A DNA stretch of 64,000 nt from Comamonadaceae bacterium (GCA_027490925.1 JAIXXF010000039.1:1-64000); one strand, 5' to 3'; numbered from the stretch's first letter, positions 7,055 through 15,433 are shown. Program-made: numbers and translations. Notes: generated from the sequence alone by a model not told the origin.

Positions 7055-9903
7055 TGACATCTCGAATCAACATCACGCCCGAGCTCATCCGCTCGGCGCT
7101 TCACTTCATCCAGGCCAACCTCCCCCGCGACGAATGGGCAAAGGTGGCCATGGCCATCAAAAGCGAGTACCCCGACGCGACCGGCTTTGAGCTGTTCCGG
7201 GAGTGGAGTGCCACCGCCGATGGCTTTGATACCAAGGCCACCCAAAGCACCTGGCGCAGCATCAAGGCGGGCGGGGGCGTGGGCATTGGCACCCTGCTGC
7301 ACCTGGCGAAAGAGGGTGGTTTCGTGCTGCCTAAAGCAAACCAGGAGCCCGCCAAACCAGACCCCCAGGCCTTGGCCGCCCGTGAGCGTGAGCGGGCCGC
7401 CAAACGGCTGGCCGAACAGGCCCGCATCGAGGCCGATCACGCCCGAGCTGCGGCCGAGGCGCTGGCCCTGTGGGAGGCCGCCAGCGAGAGAGGGGCCAGC
7501 CCCTATCTGGAGCGCAAAGGGGTACAGCCTCACGGTGTGCGTTTCACGCCCGATGGCTGGCTGTTGGTACCGCTGCGCGACGCTGAGGGCACCGTGTGGA
7601 ACGTGCAACGCATCGCCCCCAGTAAGCCCAAAGACGGGCCCGACAAGCTCTTTCTGGCGGGTGGCCGAAAGTCGGGGCTGTGGCACATGCTGGGTGGCCC
7701 GGTGGTGGCTGGTGTACTGTTGGTGGCCGAGGGCTACGCCACGGCCGCAAGCCTCCACCAGGCCACCGGGTATCCTGTGGCCGTGGCTTTCGATGCGGGC
7801 AACCTGTTGCCCGTGGCCAAGGCACTGCGCCAGCTCCACCCGGATTCGCTGTTGGTGCTGTGTGGTGATGACGACGCACAGACGCACGCACGCACCGGGC
7901 GCAACCCCGGCCGAGACAAAGCCAGCGCAGCGGCCAAGGCTGTGCGCGGCCTGGCGGTGTTCCCCGAGGGGCTGCCTGAGGGCGGGAGCGACTTCAACGA
8001 CCTGCACCAGCACCTGGCGGCCGATGCGGGCTTGGCAGCGGTGCGAGACGCGGTGCAATCCGCCATCGATGCCCATAGGCCTGCATCCTCCCACCAGGGG
8101 CGTGCGGTTCCCCCAGCCAGTGCGGTGGCCACCCTCGACGTGTTCGATGTGCAGCCCTCCGGCGTGTGGTTCATAGGGGTGGAGCAAGACGGCAAACGCA
8201 AGCACCCCGAGTGGGTGTGCAGCCGCTTGGAGGTGCAGTCCCGCACGCGCGACCAGGACGGGGGCGGCTGGGGCTACCTGCTGACGTTCGATGACCCACT
8301 GGGGCGGACCAAGCAATGGGCCATGCCCGCCCGGATGCTGAGTGGCGACGGTGGCGAGTACCGGTCCATGCTGTTGAACATGGGTCTGCGCATCGCGCCA
8401 TCGCCGCGTGCACGCAATCTGCTGACCCAGTACATCCAAACCCGAGAGCCTGAGGCCTTCGCTACCTGCACAGACCGCATCGGCTGGCATGGCCATGCCT
8501 TTGTGCTGCCCCATGAGACCGTGGGGGACACGGCCGAGCGCATCGTGTTTCAGACTGACAACGCCGTGGAAAACACCTTCCGAGTGAAGGGCACGCCCGC
8601 AGATTGGCGGGAGCGTGTAGCGGCTTTGTGCGCTGGCAATTCGCGCCTGGCGTTTGCGGTGGCATGTGCGTTTGCTGGCCCGCTGTTGCGCCCGGCTGGC
8701 GTGGAGAGCGGTGGGTTTCACTTCCGGGGCGACAGCTCCAGCGGAAAGACCACCGCCTTGAAGGTGGCCGCCAGCGTGTACGGCGGGGCCAGCTACCTGC
8801 AACGGTGGCGCACCACTGACAACGCGCTGGAGGCCATCGCCGCACAGCACAGCGACTGCCTGCTGATCTTGGACGAACTGGCACAGGTGGACCCCAAGAC
8901 AGCGGGCGAGTGCGCTTACATGCTGGCCAACGAACAGAGCAAGGCAAGGGCAACCCGCAACGGTACGCCCCGAGCCCGCCTGGCCTGGCGGCTGCTGTTC
9001 CTCAGTGCTGGTGAGCTGGGGCTGGCAGACCACATGGCCGAGGGCATGAAGCGCACGCGCACTGGCCAAGAGGTGCGGATGGCCGACATACCCGCCGATG
9101 CAGGGGCTGGGCTGGGTGCATTCGAGGCGCTGCATGGGCATGAGGGTGGGGCGGCATTGGCCAGGCACATCACCGGCCAGGCGGCCAGCGTGTACGGCGC
9201 AACTGGCCGCGCCTGGTTCGAGTGGCTGTGCGCCAATGCCGACACCTTGAAGGCCCGCATACGTAAGGCATCGGCAGCCCTGGCAATTCAGCTTATACCT
9301 GAGGCGGCCAGCGGCCAGGTGGTGCGGGTGGGTGAGCGGTTCGCCCTAGTGGGGGCAGCCGGTGAGCTGGCCACCGAGGCGGGGCTCACAGGTTGGGAGG
9401 CTGGCCAGAGTGAGTGGGCTGCACGCACTTGCTTCAATGCCTGGCTGGCTGCCCGTGGTGGGATTGGCAATGGCGAGTTGGCGGCCATGGTGCGACAGGT
9501 GCGGCGCTTCTTGGAGTCGCATGGCGAAGGGCGCTTTACCTGGTGGCACAGGGGTGCCGATGCGCATGGACCAAAAACACTCAGCCGCGCTGGATACCGA
9601 CGCCTATTGAATGCAACAGGCAAACCCATCAACACGATCAAGGAGCATGACGCTGAGTTTCCTGATCCGGCCATCTATGGCCTGCCTCCCGACTCTGGGG
9701 TTGAATTCTTCGTGCTGTCCGAGACCTTCAAAGCGGAGGTATGCCAGGGCTTTGACCACATTGCGGTGTGCCGTGTTCTTCTGGAGCATGACTGCTTACT
9801 ACCGGACGCAGGGCGGTCATATGACTGCAAGCCGCGCCTGCCCGGACTTGGATCGGTGCGCTGCTTCCGAATTTCTCCCCGTATCTTCGAGGTGGAGATT
9901 TGA
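7054..9903 (+). CDS. Primase-helicase (PriCT_2, Toprim and DUF927 domains), P4 alpha-like
   Basis: A 949-residue replication protein. Domains in order: an N-terminal PriCT_2-like helical region (about 10-90), a Lys/Arg/Ala-rich linker, a Toprim primase region (about 215-280) with LLVAEGYATAASLH and LLVLCGDDD supplying the Glu and Asp-x-Asp metal residues, and a DUF927 superfamily-3-like helicase with Walker A GDSSSGKTT (about 558-566) and Walker B LLILDELAQ (about 604). This arrangement lets a satellite start and unwind its own replication without host DnaB/DnaG. ATG 7054 overlaps the upstream stop (TGATG). The repeat cluster near 10977-11093 may be its origin. Length is slightly above the P4 alpha protein. 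Confidence 0.9.
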   Translation: MTSRINITPELIRSALHFIQANLPRDEWAKVAMAIKSEYPDATGFELFREWSATADGFDTKATQSTWRSIKAGGGVGIGTLLHLAKEGGFVLPKANQEPAKPDPQALAARERERAAKRLAEQARIEADHARAAAEALALWEAASERGASPYLERKGVQPHGVRFTPDGWLLVPLRDAEGTVWNVQRIAPSKPKDGPDKLFLAGGRKSGLWHMLGGPVVAGVLLVAEGYATAASLHQATGYPVAVAFDAGNLLPVAKALRQLHPDSLLVLCGDDDAQTHARTGRNPGRDKASAAAKAVRGLAVFPEGLPEGGSDFNDLHQHLAADAGLAAVRDAVQSAIDAHRPASSHQGRAVPPASAVATLDVFDVQPSGVWFIGVEQDGKRKHPEWVCSRLEVQSRTRDQDGGGWGYLLTFDDPLGRTKQWAMPARMLSGDGGEYRSMLLNMGLRIAPSPRARNLLTQYIQTREPEAFATCTDRIGWHGHAFVLPHETVGDTAERIVFQTDNAVENTFRVKGTPADWRERVAALCAGNSRLAFAVACAFAGPLLRPAGVESGGFHFRGDSSSGKTTALKVAASVYGGASYLQRWRTTDNALEAIAAQHSDCLLILDELAQVDPKTAGECAYMLANEQSKARATRNGTPRARLAWRLLFLSAGELGLADHMAEGMKRTRTGQEVRMADIPADAGAGLGAFEALHGHEGGAALARHITGQAASVYGATGRAWFEWLCANADTLKARIRKASAALAIQLIPEAASGQVVRVGERFALVGAAGELATEAGLTGWEAGQSEWAARTCFNAWLAARGGIGNGELAAMVRQVRRFLESHGEGRFTWWHRGADAHGPKTLSRAGYRRLLNATGKPINTIKEHDAEFPDPAIYGLPPDSGVEFFVLSETFKAEVCQGFDHIAVCRVLLEHDCLLPDAGRSYDCKPRLPGLGSVRCFRISPRIFEVEI

Positions 9904-10248
9904 TGATCGTCAACAGTCAGCACGGCAAGGGCAAGCGGGGCGCGAAGGGCGCGGGGGTGGAGTCTATTTCGCGATTCGTTTGCCAGGAAGTGGCCGGGCT
10001 ACCGGGTTGTCTTTTTGGGTGGCTGGCTTGCGTCTCAGCTGGTCCTGCTGTAACACCAGGGCGGATTCCAAGGCGCAAGCGTTGGATTGCTTTCAGGCAA
10101 GCGACGGTTAAAAACCTGCGGGTCCTTCCTGGAGATTAGGGGTGAGGGTAGTTGGAACCCCCGAAAAGCTCTAGTGTCTGTGCTGGCAATAGGTTAACGG
10201 CGGGTTGATTCGGGGGTGATTAGTTCAATTCATTAAGTGGGTGAAGTT
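9904..10248. other. Gene-free region between primase and terS with an inverted repeat; candidate cos/cosB-like region
   Basis: No convincing gene is seen in these 345 bases. CCCCCGAA (10158-10165) and TTCGGGGG (10209-10216) form a perfect 8-bp inverted repeat 43 nt apart, immediately upstream of the Nu1-like terminase gene. In lambdoid phages the cos site and Nu1-binding cosB repeats lie just upstream of the small terminase gene, so this is a reasonable place for a packaging site. It could also be a regulatory or transcript-stability structure. Confidence 0.35.
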
Positions 10249-10818
10249 ATGTTGATGAAAGAGCTGGCAGCTGCGTTGGGGATCTCGGCGGCAATGGTGA
10301 GCAAGCTGGCTAAACGAGGGATGCCAACCGATAGCCTGGAGCGTGCAATACGCTGGCGGCGGCGCAATCTTGAGCCAGGTCGAGTGAAGGGACAACGAGC
10401 TGGAACTGAGGGTGGTGTCGCCACCGTGGACACGACCGGCTTCAACGTAATTCGAGATCGTGTCGGTCCTGGTGACGAACCTACTGGTGGCGATGTCGAA
10501 GATGAGATGCCATATCCAACGGCCCAGCCAATCAGCTTCCAGGAGGTTAGATCACGGCGGGAGGCAGCAGAGGCGTCGCTTGCCGAGTTGAAACTTGCAG
10601 AGCAACGTGGCGAGCTGATACGTGTTGATGCCGTGCGCCATGCGCTGGCAAAGGTATGTGCCGAAACGCGGGACAACATCCTGCAGGTGCCGGATCGACT
10701 ATCCGCTGTACTGGCAGCAGAGACTGACCAGGCGCGTGTTCACGGCCTGCTGACTTCAGAGCTCCACCAGGTGCTTGAAAAACTCACGGGTTCACCAAGC
10801 TCATTCGGTCGAAGCTGA
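10249..10818 (+). CDS. Phage terminase small subunit, Nu1-like
   Basis: A 189-residue protein. The N-terminal winged HTH (MKELAAALGISAAMVSKLAK, then RGMPTDSLERAIRWRRRNL) matches the Nu1/terminase small-subunit DNA-binding fold. An acidic-Gly linker (about 65-95) leads to a long C-terminal helical domain (REAAEASLAELKLAEQRGEL, VRHALAKVCAETRDNILQVP). Small terminases select the DNA to be packaged. No large terminase, portal or capsid gene follows, so this is a solo TerS, as PICIs use to redirect a helper phage motor. ATG 10249 has GGTGA at 10239-10243; ATG 10255 is an alternative. Confidence 0.83.
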   Translation: MLMKELAAALGISAAMVSKLAKRGMPTDSLERAIRWRRRNLEPGRVKGQRAGTEGGVATVDTTGFNVIRDRVGPGDEPTGGDVEDEMPYPTAQPISFQEVRSRREAAEASLAELKLAEQRGELIRVDAVRHALAKVCAETRDNILQVPDRLSAVLAAETDQARVHGLLTSELHQVLEKLTGSPSSFGRS

Positions 10819-10976
10819 CCACGCGATCAGCCCCCAGCCGCGGCTCTACAGCTGCGGCGATCAGCATCCTCAATCTCATCGCCCCTTCACACCGGCTGCG
10901 CACTCACGCCGCTCAGATACTGCCTGGTGCCTGGTGCCTGGTACCGTTTCGCGTTTTGCCTCAGCGCTGCGCGAAA

Positions 10977-11093
10977 TTTGTCCCCACTGTCCCCACGCAA
11001 AAACCGGCTGCCCCCACTCCGAGTGGGGACAGTTTTTTCCTTATGCGACAAGGACTTACGTGCGTTTTTCTTGTTTGTCCCCACTGTCCCCAC
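10977..11093. repeat. TGTCCCCAC iteron cluster with hairpin; candidate replication origin
   Basis: The 20-nt block TTTGTCCCCACTGTCCCCAC occurs at 10977-10996 and again at 11074-11093; each holds two TGTCCCCAC units. Between them the hairpin CCCCACTC-C-GAGTGGGG (11012-11028) continues into GTGGGGACA (11023-11031), an inverted copy of the unit, then six T. Directly and inversely repeated short units downstream of a P4-alpha-type primase are what an alpha-dependent origin looks like. The hairpin plus T run could instead terminate the terS transcript. Confidence 0.5.
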
Positions 11094-11347
11094 TAAATTT
11101 TGACGAGGGGGCGAAGAAATCGCCGAAAAGTGGCTACTGAAGACCGCTCAGATAGAATCGCATTGAGCTTTGCGATAGTGGTCGTTACCCGCAACGAGTC
11201 AGAGAAAAGCCACCATTCGATACTGTTGGCGCTGCATGCAGCGCCAGCAGACGTCGAGGCAAGAGGACAAATTGTGGGGAACAGCCGGGGGAACGAATGA
11301 GGTTGTCTCGAGAGGAATCCAGCATTTATGCGGCTTCCGAGGCGATT
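11094..11347. other. Gene-free right end of the element with a 20-bp perfect palindrome
   Basis: No supported gene is present. TGGCGCTGCATGCAGCGCCA (11227-11246) is a perfect 20-bp palindrome without a T run, so it is not a standard terminator. It could be an accessory recombination or regulator site near the attachment site. Open frames here are short and lack family features. Confidence 0.35.
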
Positions 11348-11370
11348 TTCGAATCCTTGTACTCCGACCA
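11348..11370 (+). other. Element attachment site: 3' fragment of a tRNA-Pro gene (right att)
   Basis: The 23 nt from TTCGAATCC through TACTCCGACCA have the form of a tRNA 3' end: T-loop TTCGAAT, 3' T-stem CCTTG, 3' acceptor strand TACTCCG, discriminator A and CCA. ACTCCGACCA endings are typical of betaproteobacterial tRNA-Pro. The 5' part of the tRNA is absent: preceding bases do not fold. A tRNA 3' fragment of this length is the usual footprint of a tyrosine integrase element, with the intact tRNA at the far end next to the integrase. Confidence 0.7.
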
Positions 11371-11376
11371 AAATCC

Positions 11377-11402
11377 AAAAAGCCCACTTGTTGGGCTTTT
11401 TT
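11377..11402 (+). terminator. Rho-independent terminator (original tRNA-Pro terminator)
   Basis: AAAAGCCCA-CTTG-TTGGGCTTTT followed by more T forms a clean stem-loop with a T run. It directly follows the tRNA-Pro 3' fragment, where the terminator of the original tRNA transcript would be. Confidence 0.8.
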
Positions 11403-11437
11403 CAATTCCGCCTCACCGCGGCGAGCTTCAGCCGCTT

Positions 11438-11514
11438 CTGCCCGTAGCTCAGTTGGATAGAGCACCGACCTTCTAAGTCGGGTGTCACAGGTTCGATTCC
11501 TGTCGGGCAGGCCA
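11438..11514 (+). tRNA. tRNA-Arg (anticodon TCT)
   Basis: A 77-nt cloverleaf. Acceptor CTGCCCG pairs with CGGGCAG, D-arm GCTC/GAGC, anticodon stem CCGAC/GTCGG with loop CTTCTAA (TCT), T-arm ACAGG-TTCGATT-CCTGT, discriminator G and encoded CCA. It lies just outside the element's right border, with a terminator between them. Confidence 0.96.
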
Positions 11515-11546
11515 CCCCCGGTCAACGCGCCGCGTGGCGTGCCATG

Positions 11547-12251
11547 TCAGCGTTGTCGGTACTGGCTGCCGCCAAAAAGCACCTCGCGCGACCTGGCATC
11601 GGTCAAAGGCTTACGGAGGTCGCTCAACACAGCCACCCCCCGCTTCACTGCAGGCCTGTCAGCGATGTGGTCGAACCATGCCTTCAGGTGGGGATAGTCG
11701 GCCCAGTCGATGCCCTGGTTTTTCCAGCTTCGCAGCCACGGAAAGACCGCGATATCTGCGATGGAGTACTGGCCGCCAGCGATGAATCGGTGCGCGGTCA
11801 ATTGTTTGTCCATCACGCCGTACAACCTTTTGGTCTCATTGGTGTAGCGGTTGACGGCGTAGTCGATCTTCTCGGGTGCGTAGAGACGAAAGTGGTGGGT
11901 TTGTCCAAGCATCGGGCCCACGCCGCCCATTTGGAACATCAACCACTGCAGCACTTCAAACCGCTTGCGATCGCTTTTGGGCAGGAACTTGCCAGTTTTT
12001 GCGGCCAGGTACAACAAGATCGCCCCCGATTCGAACAGCGAGATGGGTTTTCCATCGGGTCCGTGCGGGTCGGTCAGCGCCGGGATTTTGTTGTTGGGGC
12101 TGATGGCGAGAAACTCGGGCTTGAACTGGTCGCCCGCGCCAATGTCTATCGGGATGGCCCGCCAATCGCGGCCCAGGCGGTACCCACACTCCTCTAACAT
12201 GATGTGGACCTTGTGGCCGTTCGGCGTGGCCCAGGAGTGGACGTCGATCAT
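11547..12251 (-). CDS. Glutathione S-transferase family protein (YghU/YfcG type)
   Basis: A 234-residue protein with an N-terminal thioredoxin-like domain (WATPNGHKVHIMLEECGYR, NNKIPALTD and a GSH-binding LFESGAILLYLA) and an all-helical C-terminal domain (FIAGGQYSIADIAVFPWLR). The TPNGHKV start and N-x-K-IPAL pattern are typical of the YghU/YfcG disulfide-reductase-like group. It probably reduces disulfides or organic hydroperoxides with glutathione in the cytoplasm. It is the first core-genome gene after the element and is on the opposite strand to the tRNAs. Confidence 0.88.
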   Translation of the reverse strand: MIDVHSWATPNGHKVHIMLEECGYRLGRDWRAIPIDIGAGDQFKPEFLAISPNNKIPALTDPHGPDGKPISLFESGAILLYLAAKTGKFLPKSDRKRFEVLQWLMFQMGGVGPMLGQTHHFRLYAPEKIDYAVNRYTNETKRLYGVMDKQLTAHRFIAGGQYSIADIAVFPWLRSWKNQGIDWADYPHLKAWFDHIADRPAVKRGVAVLSDLRKPLTDARSREVLFGGSQYRQR

Positions 12252-12347
12252 ATGGTGATTCCTCGGCAGGGCAGGTTCATGGCCAAAGGGGTTTTACAGA
12301 GCGCGCCCGCGGCGCTTTGGCGCGCGGCGCCGCGTGCTGATATGAAG

Positions 12348-13607
12348 TTAGGCTCCGCGGGTGATCGGCATGTCGGCTTCAGCATGCCATGCCAAGTGCT
12401 TGGCCAACTCGAGTTTGGCCAGCGAGTTGCGGTGTACCTCGTCGGGGCCATCGGCCAGCCGCAGGGTGCGCTGGTGTGCATACCCGTAAGCCAGAGGGAA
12501 GTCGTCCGACATCCCTGCTGCTCCGTGGGCCTGTATCGCCCAGTCCAGGATCTGGCAGGCGATGTTAGGCGCCACCACTTTGATCATGGCGATCTCTGCT
12601 TTAGCCACTTTGTTGCCAACCGTGTCCATCATATAGGCGGCTTTCAGCGTGAGCAGGCGGGCTTGCTCGATCATGCAGCGGGACTCTGCCACCCGTTCTT
12701 GCCAAACGCTCTGACGGGCCACCTCGCGGCCAAACGCGACGCGGGTATTGAGGCGTTGGCACATCAATTCCAACGCCCGCTCTGCCATGCCGATGGATCG
12801 CATGCAGTGGTGGATGCGGCCAGGACCGAGGCGGCCTTGGGCGATCTCAAAGCCGCGGCCTTCGCCGAGCAGGAGGTTGCTGGCCGGGACGCGCACGTTG
12901 TCCAGCGCAATCTCCATGTGGCCGTGTGGAGCGTCGTCGTAGCCGAATACGGACAGGGGGCGAATCACCCTGACGCCAGGGGTGTTGGATGGCACCAGGA
13001 TCATGGACTGCTGCTCGTGGCGGCCTGCGTCTGGGTTGGTCTTGCCCATCACGATGTACACCGCGCAACGCGGGTCGCCCGCACCAGACGACCACCACTT
13101 GCGTCCGTTGATGACGTAGTGGTCACCATCGCGCACGATGCTGCACTGGATATTGGTGGCGTCGCTTGAGGCCACGTCAGGCTCCGTCATCAGAAAAGCC
13201 GATCGGATGCTGCCCTTGAGCAGAGGTTCCAGCCACTCGTCCTTGTGCGCCTCGGTGCCGTAGCGGGCAATGGTTTCCATGTTGCCGGTGTCGGGCGCAG
13301 AGCAGTTGAACACCTCGGGCGCCCAGGGCACCCGGCCCATGATTTCGCACAACGGTGCGTATTCCAGGTTGGACAAGCCCTCGGGCGCGCGTGGGGAGCG
13401 GGGTAGGAACAGGTTCCACAAACCGGCCGCGCGGGCCTTGGGTTTGAGCTCTTCAATGAGGGTGGTGGGGACCCAGGCGTTGCCCTTGGCGCGGTTCGCG
13501 GCGACCTCGGCGTAAAAGCGGCTCTCGTTCGGGTAGATGTGCCCGTCCATGAAGGCCAGCAGTTTCTCCTGTAGCTGCTTGACCTTTGGGGTGTATTCGA
13601 AGTTCAT
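12348..13607 (-). CDS. Acyl-CoA dehydrogenase (ACAD10/11-like)
   Basis: A 419-residue flavoprotein with the full acyl-CoA dehydrogenase order: N-terminal helical domain, FAD-binding beta domain ([36 protein letters not shown]) and C-terminal helical domain ([31 protein letters not shown] split over its end). It transfers electrons to ETF during beta-oxidation. Its neighbour encodes an APH-like kinase; in animals these two modules are fused as ACAD10/ACAD11, which act on 4-hydroxy acids through a phosphorylated intermediate. A similar substrate is inferred here. Confidence 0.9.
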   Translation of the reverse strand: MNFEYTPKVKQLQEKLLAFMDGHIYPNESRFYAEVAANRAKGNAWVPTTLIEELKPKARAAGLWNLFLPRSPRAPEGLSNLEYAPLCEIMGRVPWAPEVFNCSAPDTGNMETIARYGTEAHKDEWLEPLLKGSIRSAFLMTEPDVASSDATNIQCSIVRDGDHYVINGRKWWSSGAGDPRCAVYIVMGKTNPDAGRHEQQSMILVPSNTPGVRVIRPLSVFGYDDAPHGHMEIALDNVRVPASNLLLGEGRGFEIAQGRLGPGRIHHCMRSIGMAERALELMCQRLNTRVAFGREVARQSVWQERVAESRCMIEQARLLTLKAAYMMDTVGNKVAKAEIAMIKVVAPNIACQILDWAIQAHGAAGMSDDFPLAYGYAHQRTLRLADGPDEVHRNSLAKLELAKHLAWHAEADMPITRGA

Positions 13608-13631
13608 GGGTGTTCTCTCAAGACAAATGAG

Positions 13632-14717
13632 TCAGCGTTGTTGGGCAAATCGCCAGGCCATTTCTGCGAGCGGCCGTGCACCAGCGGCGGCGCTCACCGC
13701 CTGTGCGCTGGACGCCGTGCCAGCTTCCACCCGCTTGGCGATGCCTTGCAGGATGGCGGCGAGGCGGAACAGGTTGTAGGCCATGTAGAAATTCCAGTCG
13801 GCGCGCAGTGCGTCCACCGTGGTGAGCCCGGTACTGTCGCAGTATTGACGGATATAGGCCGATTCGGTGGGAATGCCGAGTTGCACCACGTCCAGTCCAC
13901 CAATGCCGCGGAACGAACCGGGTGGGATGTGCCACGCCATGCAGTGGTAGCTGAAATCAGCCAGTGGGTGACCCAAGGTGGACAGTTCCCAGTCAAGCAC
14001 TGCCAGCACCCGCGGTTCGGTCGGGTGGAACATCAGGTTGTCCATTCGGTAGTCGCCATGGACGATGGACACTTTGGTGTCGTCCTTTGCACCCGCGGGA
14101 ATGTGGGCAGGCAACCAGGCCATCAGGTGGTCCATCTCGTCGATGGGTTGGGTGACCGACGCTTGGTATTGCTTGCTCCAGCGGCCGATCTGCCTTTCGA
14201 AGTAATTGCCCGGCTTGCCGTAGTCCGACAGCCCAAGTTCCGAGAAATTGACCGTGTGCAAGGCGGCCAGCACGCGGTTCATTTCTCGGTAGATCTCCCC
14301 ACGCTGCGCTTTGGTCATGCCGGGCAAAGACTGATCCCACAGCACCCGACCTTCCACGAAAGCCATTACATAAAACGCCCGGCCGATCACACCCTCGTCC
14401 TCGCACAAGCAGTGCATGTCGGCCACGGGCACCTGGGAGCGGCTCAACGCATGCATCAGACGGTACTCACGCTCGATCGCATGGGCCGACGGTAGCAATT
14501 TGGCCACCGGTCCTGGCTTAGCCCGCATGACATACGCACGGTCGCGGGTGATGAGCTTGTAGGTGGGGTTGGATTGCCCGCCGTTGAACACCTCGACTTT
14601 GACCGGCCCATCAAAGCCCGGTAACCGCGACGACAGCCAGCGCGTGAGCGCACCCAAGTCGAACGCGGCGCCTTCGGAAACGGCCCGGGTACCCTGGAAA
14701 TGATCGAAGTGGCTCAC
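13632..14717 (-). CDS. Phosphotransferase family protein (APH/ACAD10-11 kinase-like)
   Basis: A 361-residue protein kinase-fold phosphotransferase. Visible features: VEVFNGGQSNPTYKLI (nucleotide loop), YVMRAKP (ATP lysine region), catalytic loop VHGDYRMDNLMFHP and the metal-binding ...VLDWELSTLGHPLADF. GTG 14717 overlaps the Crp-type gene stop as GTGA; the longer open frame upstream reads through that gene and is discarded. With the acyl-CoA dehydrogenase 24 nt downstream this is a split ACAD10/11 pair. The probable substrate is a hydroxyacyl-CoA rather than an aminoglycoside. It is not a resistance gene on this evidence. Confidence 0.86.
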   Translation of the reverse strand: MSHFDHFQGTRAVSEGAAFDLGALTRWLSSRLPGFDGPVKVEVFNGGQSNPTYKLITRDRAYVMRAKPGPVAKLLPSAHAIEREYRLMHALSRSQVPVADMHCLCEDEGVIGRAFYVMAFVEGRVLWDQSLPGMTKAQRGEIYREMNRVLAALHTVNFSELGLSDYGKPGNYFERQIGRWSKQYQASVTQPIDEMDHLMAWLPAHIPAGAKDDTKVSIVHGDYRMDNLMFHPTEPRVLAVLDWELSTLGHPLADFSYHCMAWHIPPGSFRGIGGLDVVQLGIPTESAYIRQYCDSTGLTTVDALRADWNFYMAYNLFRLAAILQGIAKRVEAGTASSAQAVSAAAGARPLAEMAWRFAQQR

Positions 14718-15433
14718 AGGTCGGCCTCGGTGATTTTCAACAGACGGTCCCGGTGGCGCACCACCAACCCGCCCGGCTCGATACGGATGATCTCGTCGCG
14801 CTCCATCGCCTTCAGCTCCTGGTTCACGCGCTGGCGCGACGCACCCAGCAGCTGTGCCAACTCCTCTTGCGCCAGCTGCAGGCCGATGCGAACCTCGTGG
14901 CCCTCGGCCAAACACGGCACGCCATAGCTGCGCGCCAGGTGTAACAGCTGTTTGGCCAGTCGGGCACGCAGTGGCAGCGTATTCAGATCCTCGACGAGTC
15001 CGAACAGCTGGCGAATGCGGCGGGCTTGCAGCCGCATCAACGCCTCGTACAGTTCCACGTGGGTCGCGAGGATCTTTTGGAAATCGCTCCGTGCCACACA
15101 CAACAAGACCGTGTCTCCGTGCGCATAGGCGTCATGGGTGCGACGGTCTCCATCAAAAATGGCCACGTCGCCGAACCAAAGCCCTGGCTCGATGTAAGTG
15201 AGTGTGATTTGTTTGCCCGACAAAGAGGTGGAACTCACCCGCACCGCGCCGCGTGCACAGGCAGACCATTCGGTTGGCGGATCGCCGCGTGCGGTGATCA
15301 GCTCACCGTCCTTGAAGCGCTTGACGTAGGCGCAACGCAAAATGTCATGTCGCAAAGACGGCGACAGCGACGAAAACCAGCGGCCAGCGTTGATCGCCTC
15401 GCGCTCTTCAATGGTCAGAATCGGGTCGTCCAT
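14714..15433 (-). CDS. Crp/Fnr family transcriptional regulator
   Basis: A 239-residue protein: cyclic-nucleotide-binding-like beta barrel (FKDGELITARGD ... PGLWFGDVAIFDGDRRTHDAYA), dimer helix, and C-terminal HTH_CRP domain with LAQEELAQLLGASRQRVNQE as recognition region. No FNR-type cysteine cluster is seen. It lies inside the acyl-CoA gene cluster and overlaps the kinase gene by 4 nt, so it probably controls this pathway in response to a metabolite. ATG 15433 (MDDPILTIEE) is preferred over the upstream frame. Confidence 0.87.
   Translation of the reverse strand: MDDPILTIEEREAINAGRWFSSLSPSLRHDILRCAYVKRFKDGELITARGDPPTEWSACARGAVRVSSTSLSGKQITLTYIEPGLWFGDVAIFDGDRRTHDAYAHGDTVLLCVARSDFQKILATHVELYEALMRLQARRIRQLFGLVEDLNTLPLRARLAKQLLHLARSYGVPCLAEGHEVRIGLQLAQEELAQLLGASRQRVNQELKAMERDEIIRIEPGGLVVRHRDRLLKITEADL

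Noticed and set aside
7024-9168. 714-residue reverse-strand frame
   Set aside because: Antisense shadow of the primase-helicase gene caused by high GC; low-complexity His/Gly/Gln-rich translation without motifs.
9900-10139. 79-residue forward frame after the primase
   Set aside because: Basic, Gly-rich translation with no good ribosome site and no recognisable family; overlaps the primase stop by chance.
10775-11140. 121-residue forward frame across the iteron cluster
   Set aside because: It translates the TGTCCCCAC repeats and a hairpin, and shows no protein-like pattern.
11199-11525. Reverse-strand frame beginning MTGGGLPDRNRTCDTRLRRS
   Set aside because: It is the antisense translation of tRNA-Arg, a well-known spurious protein pattern.
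13632-14717. Aminoglycoside resistance kinase
   Set aside because: The fold is APH-like but the gene sits beside an acyl-CoA dehydrogenase and matches the ACAD10/11 N-terminal kinase pattern.
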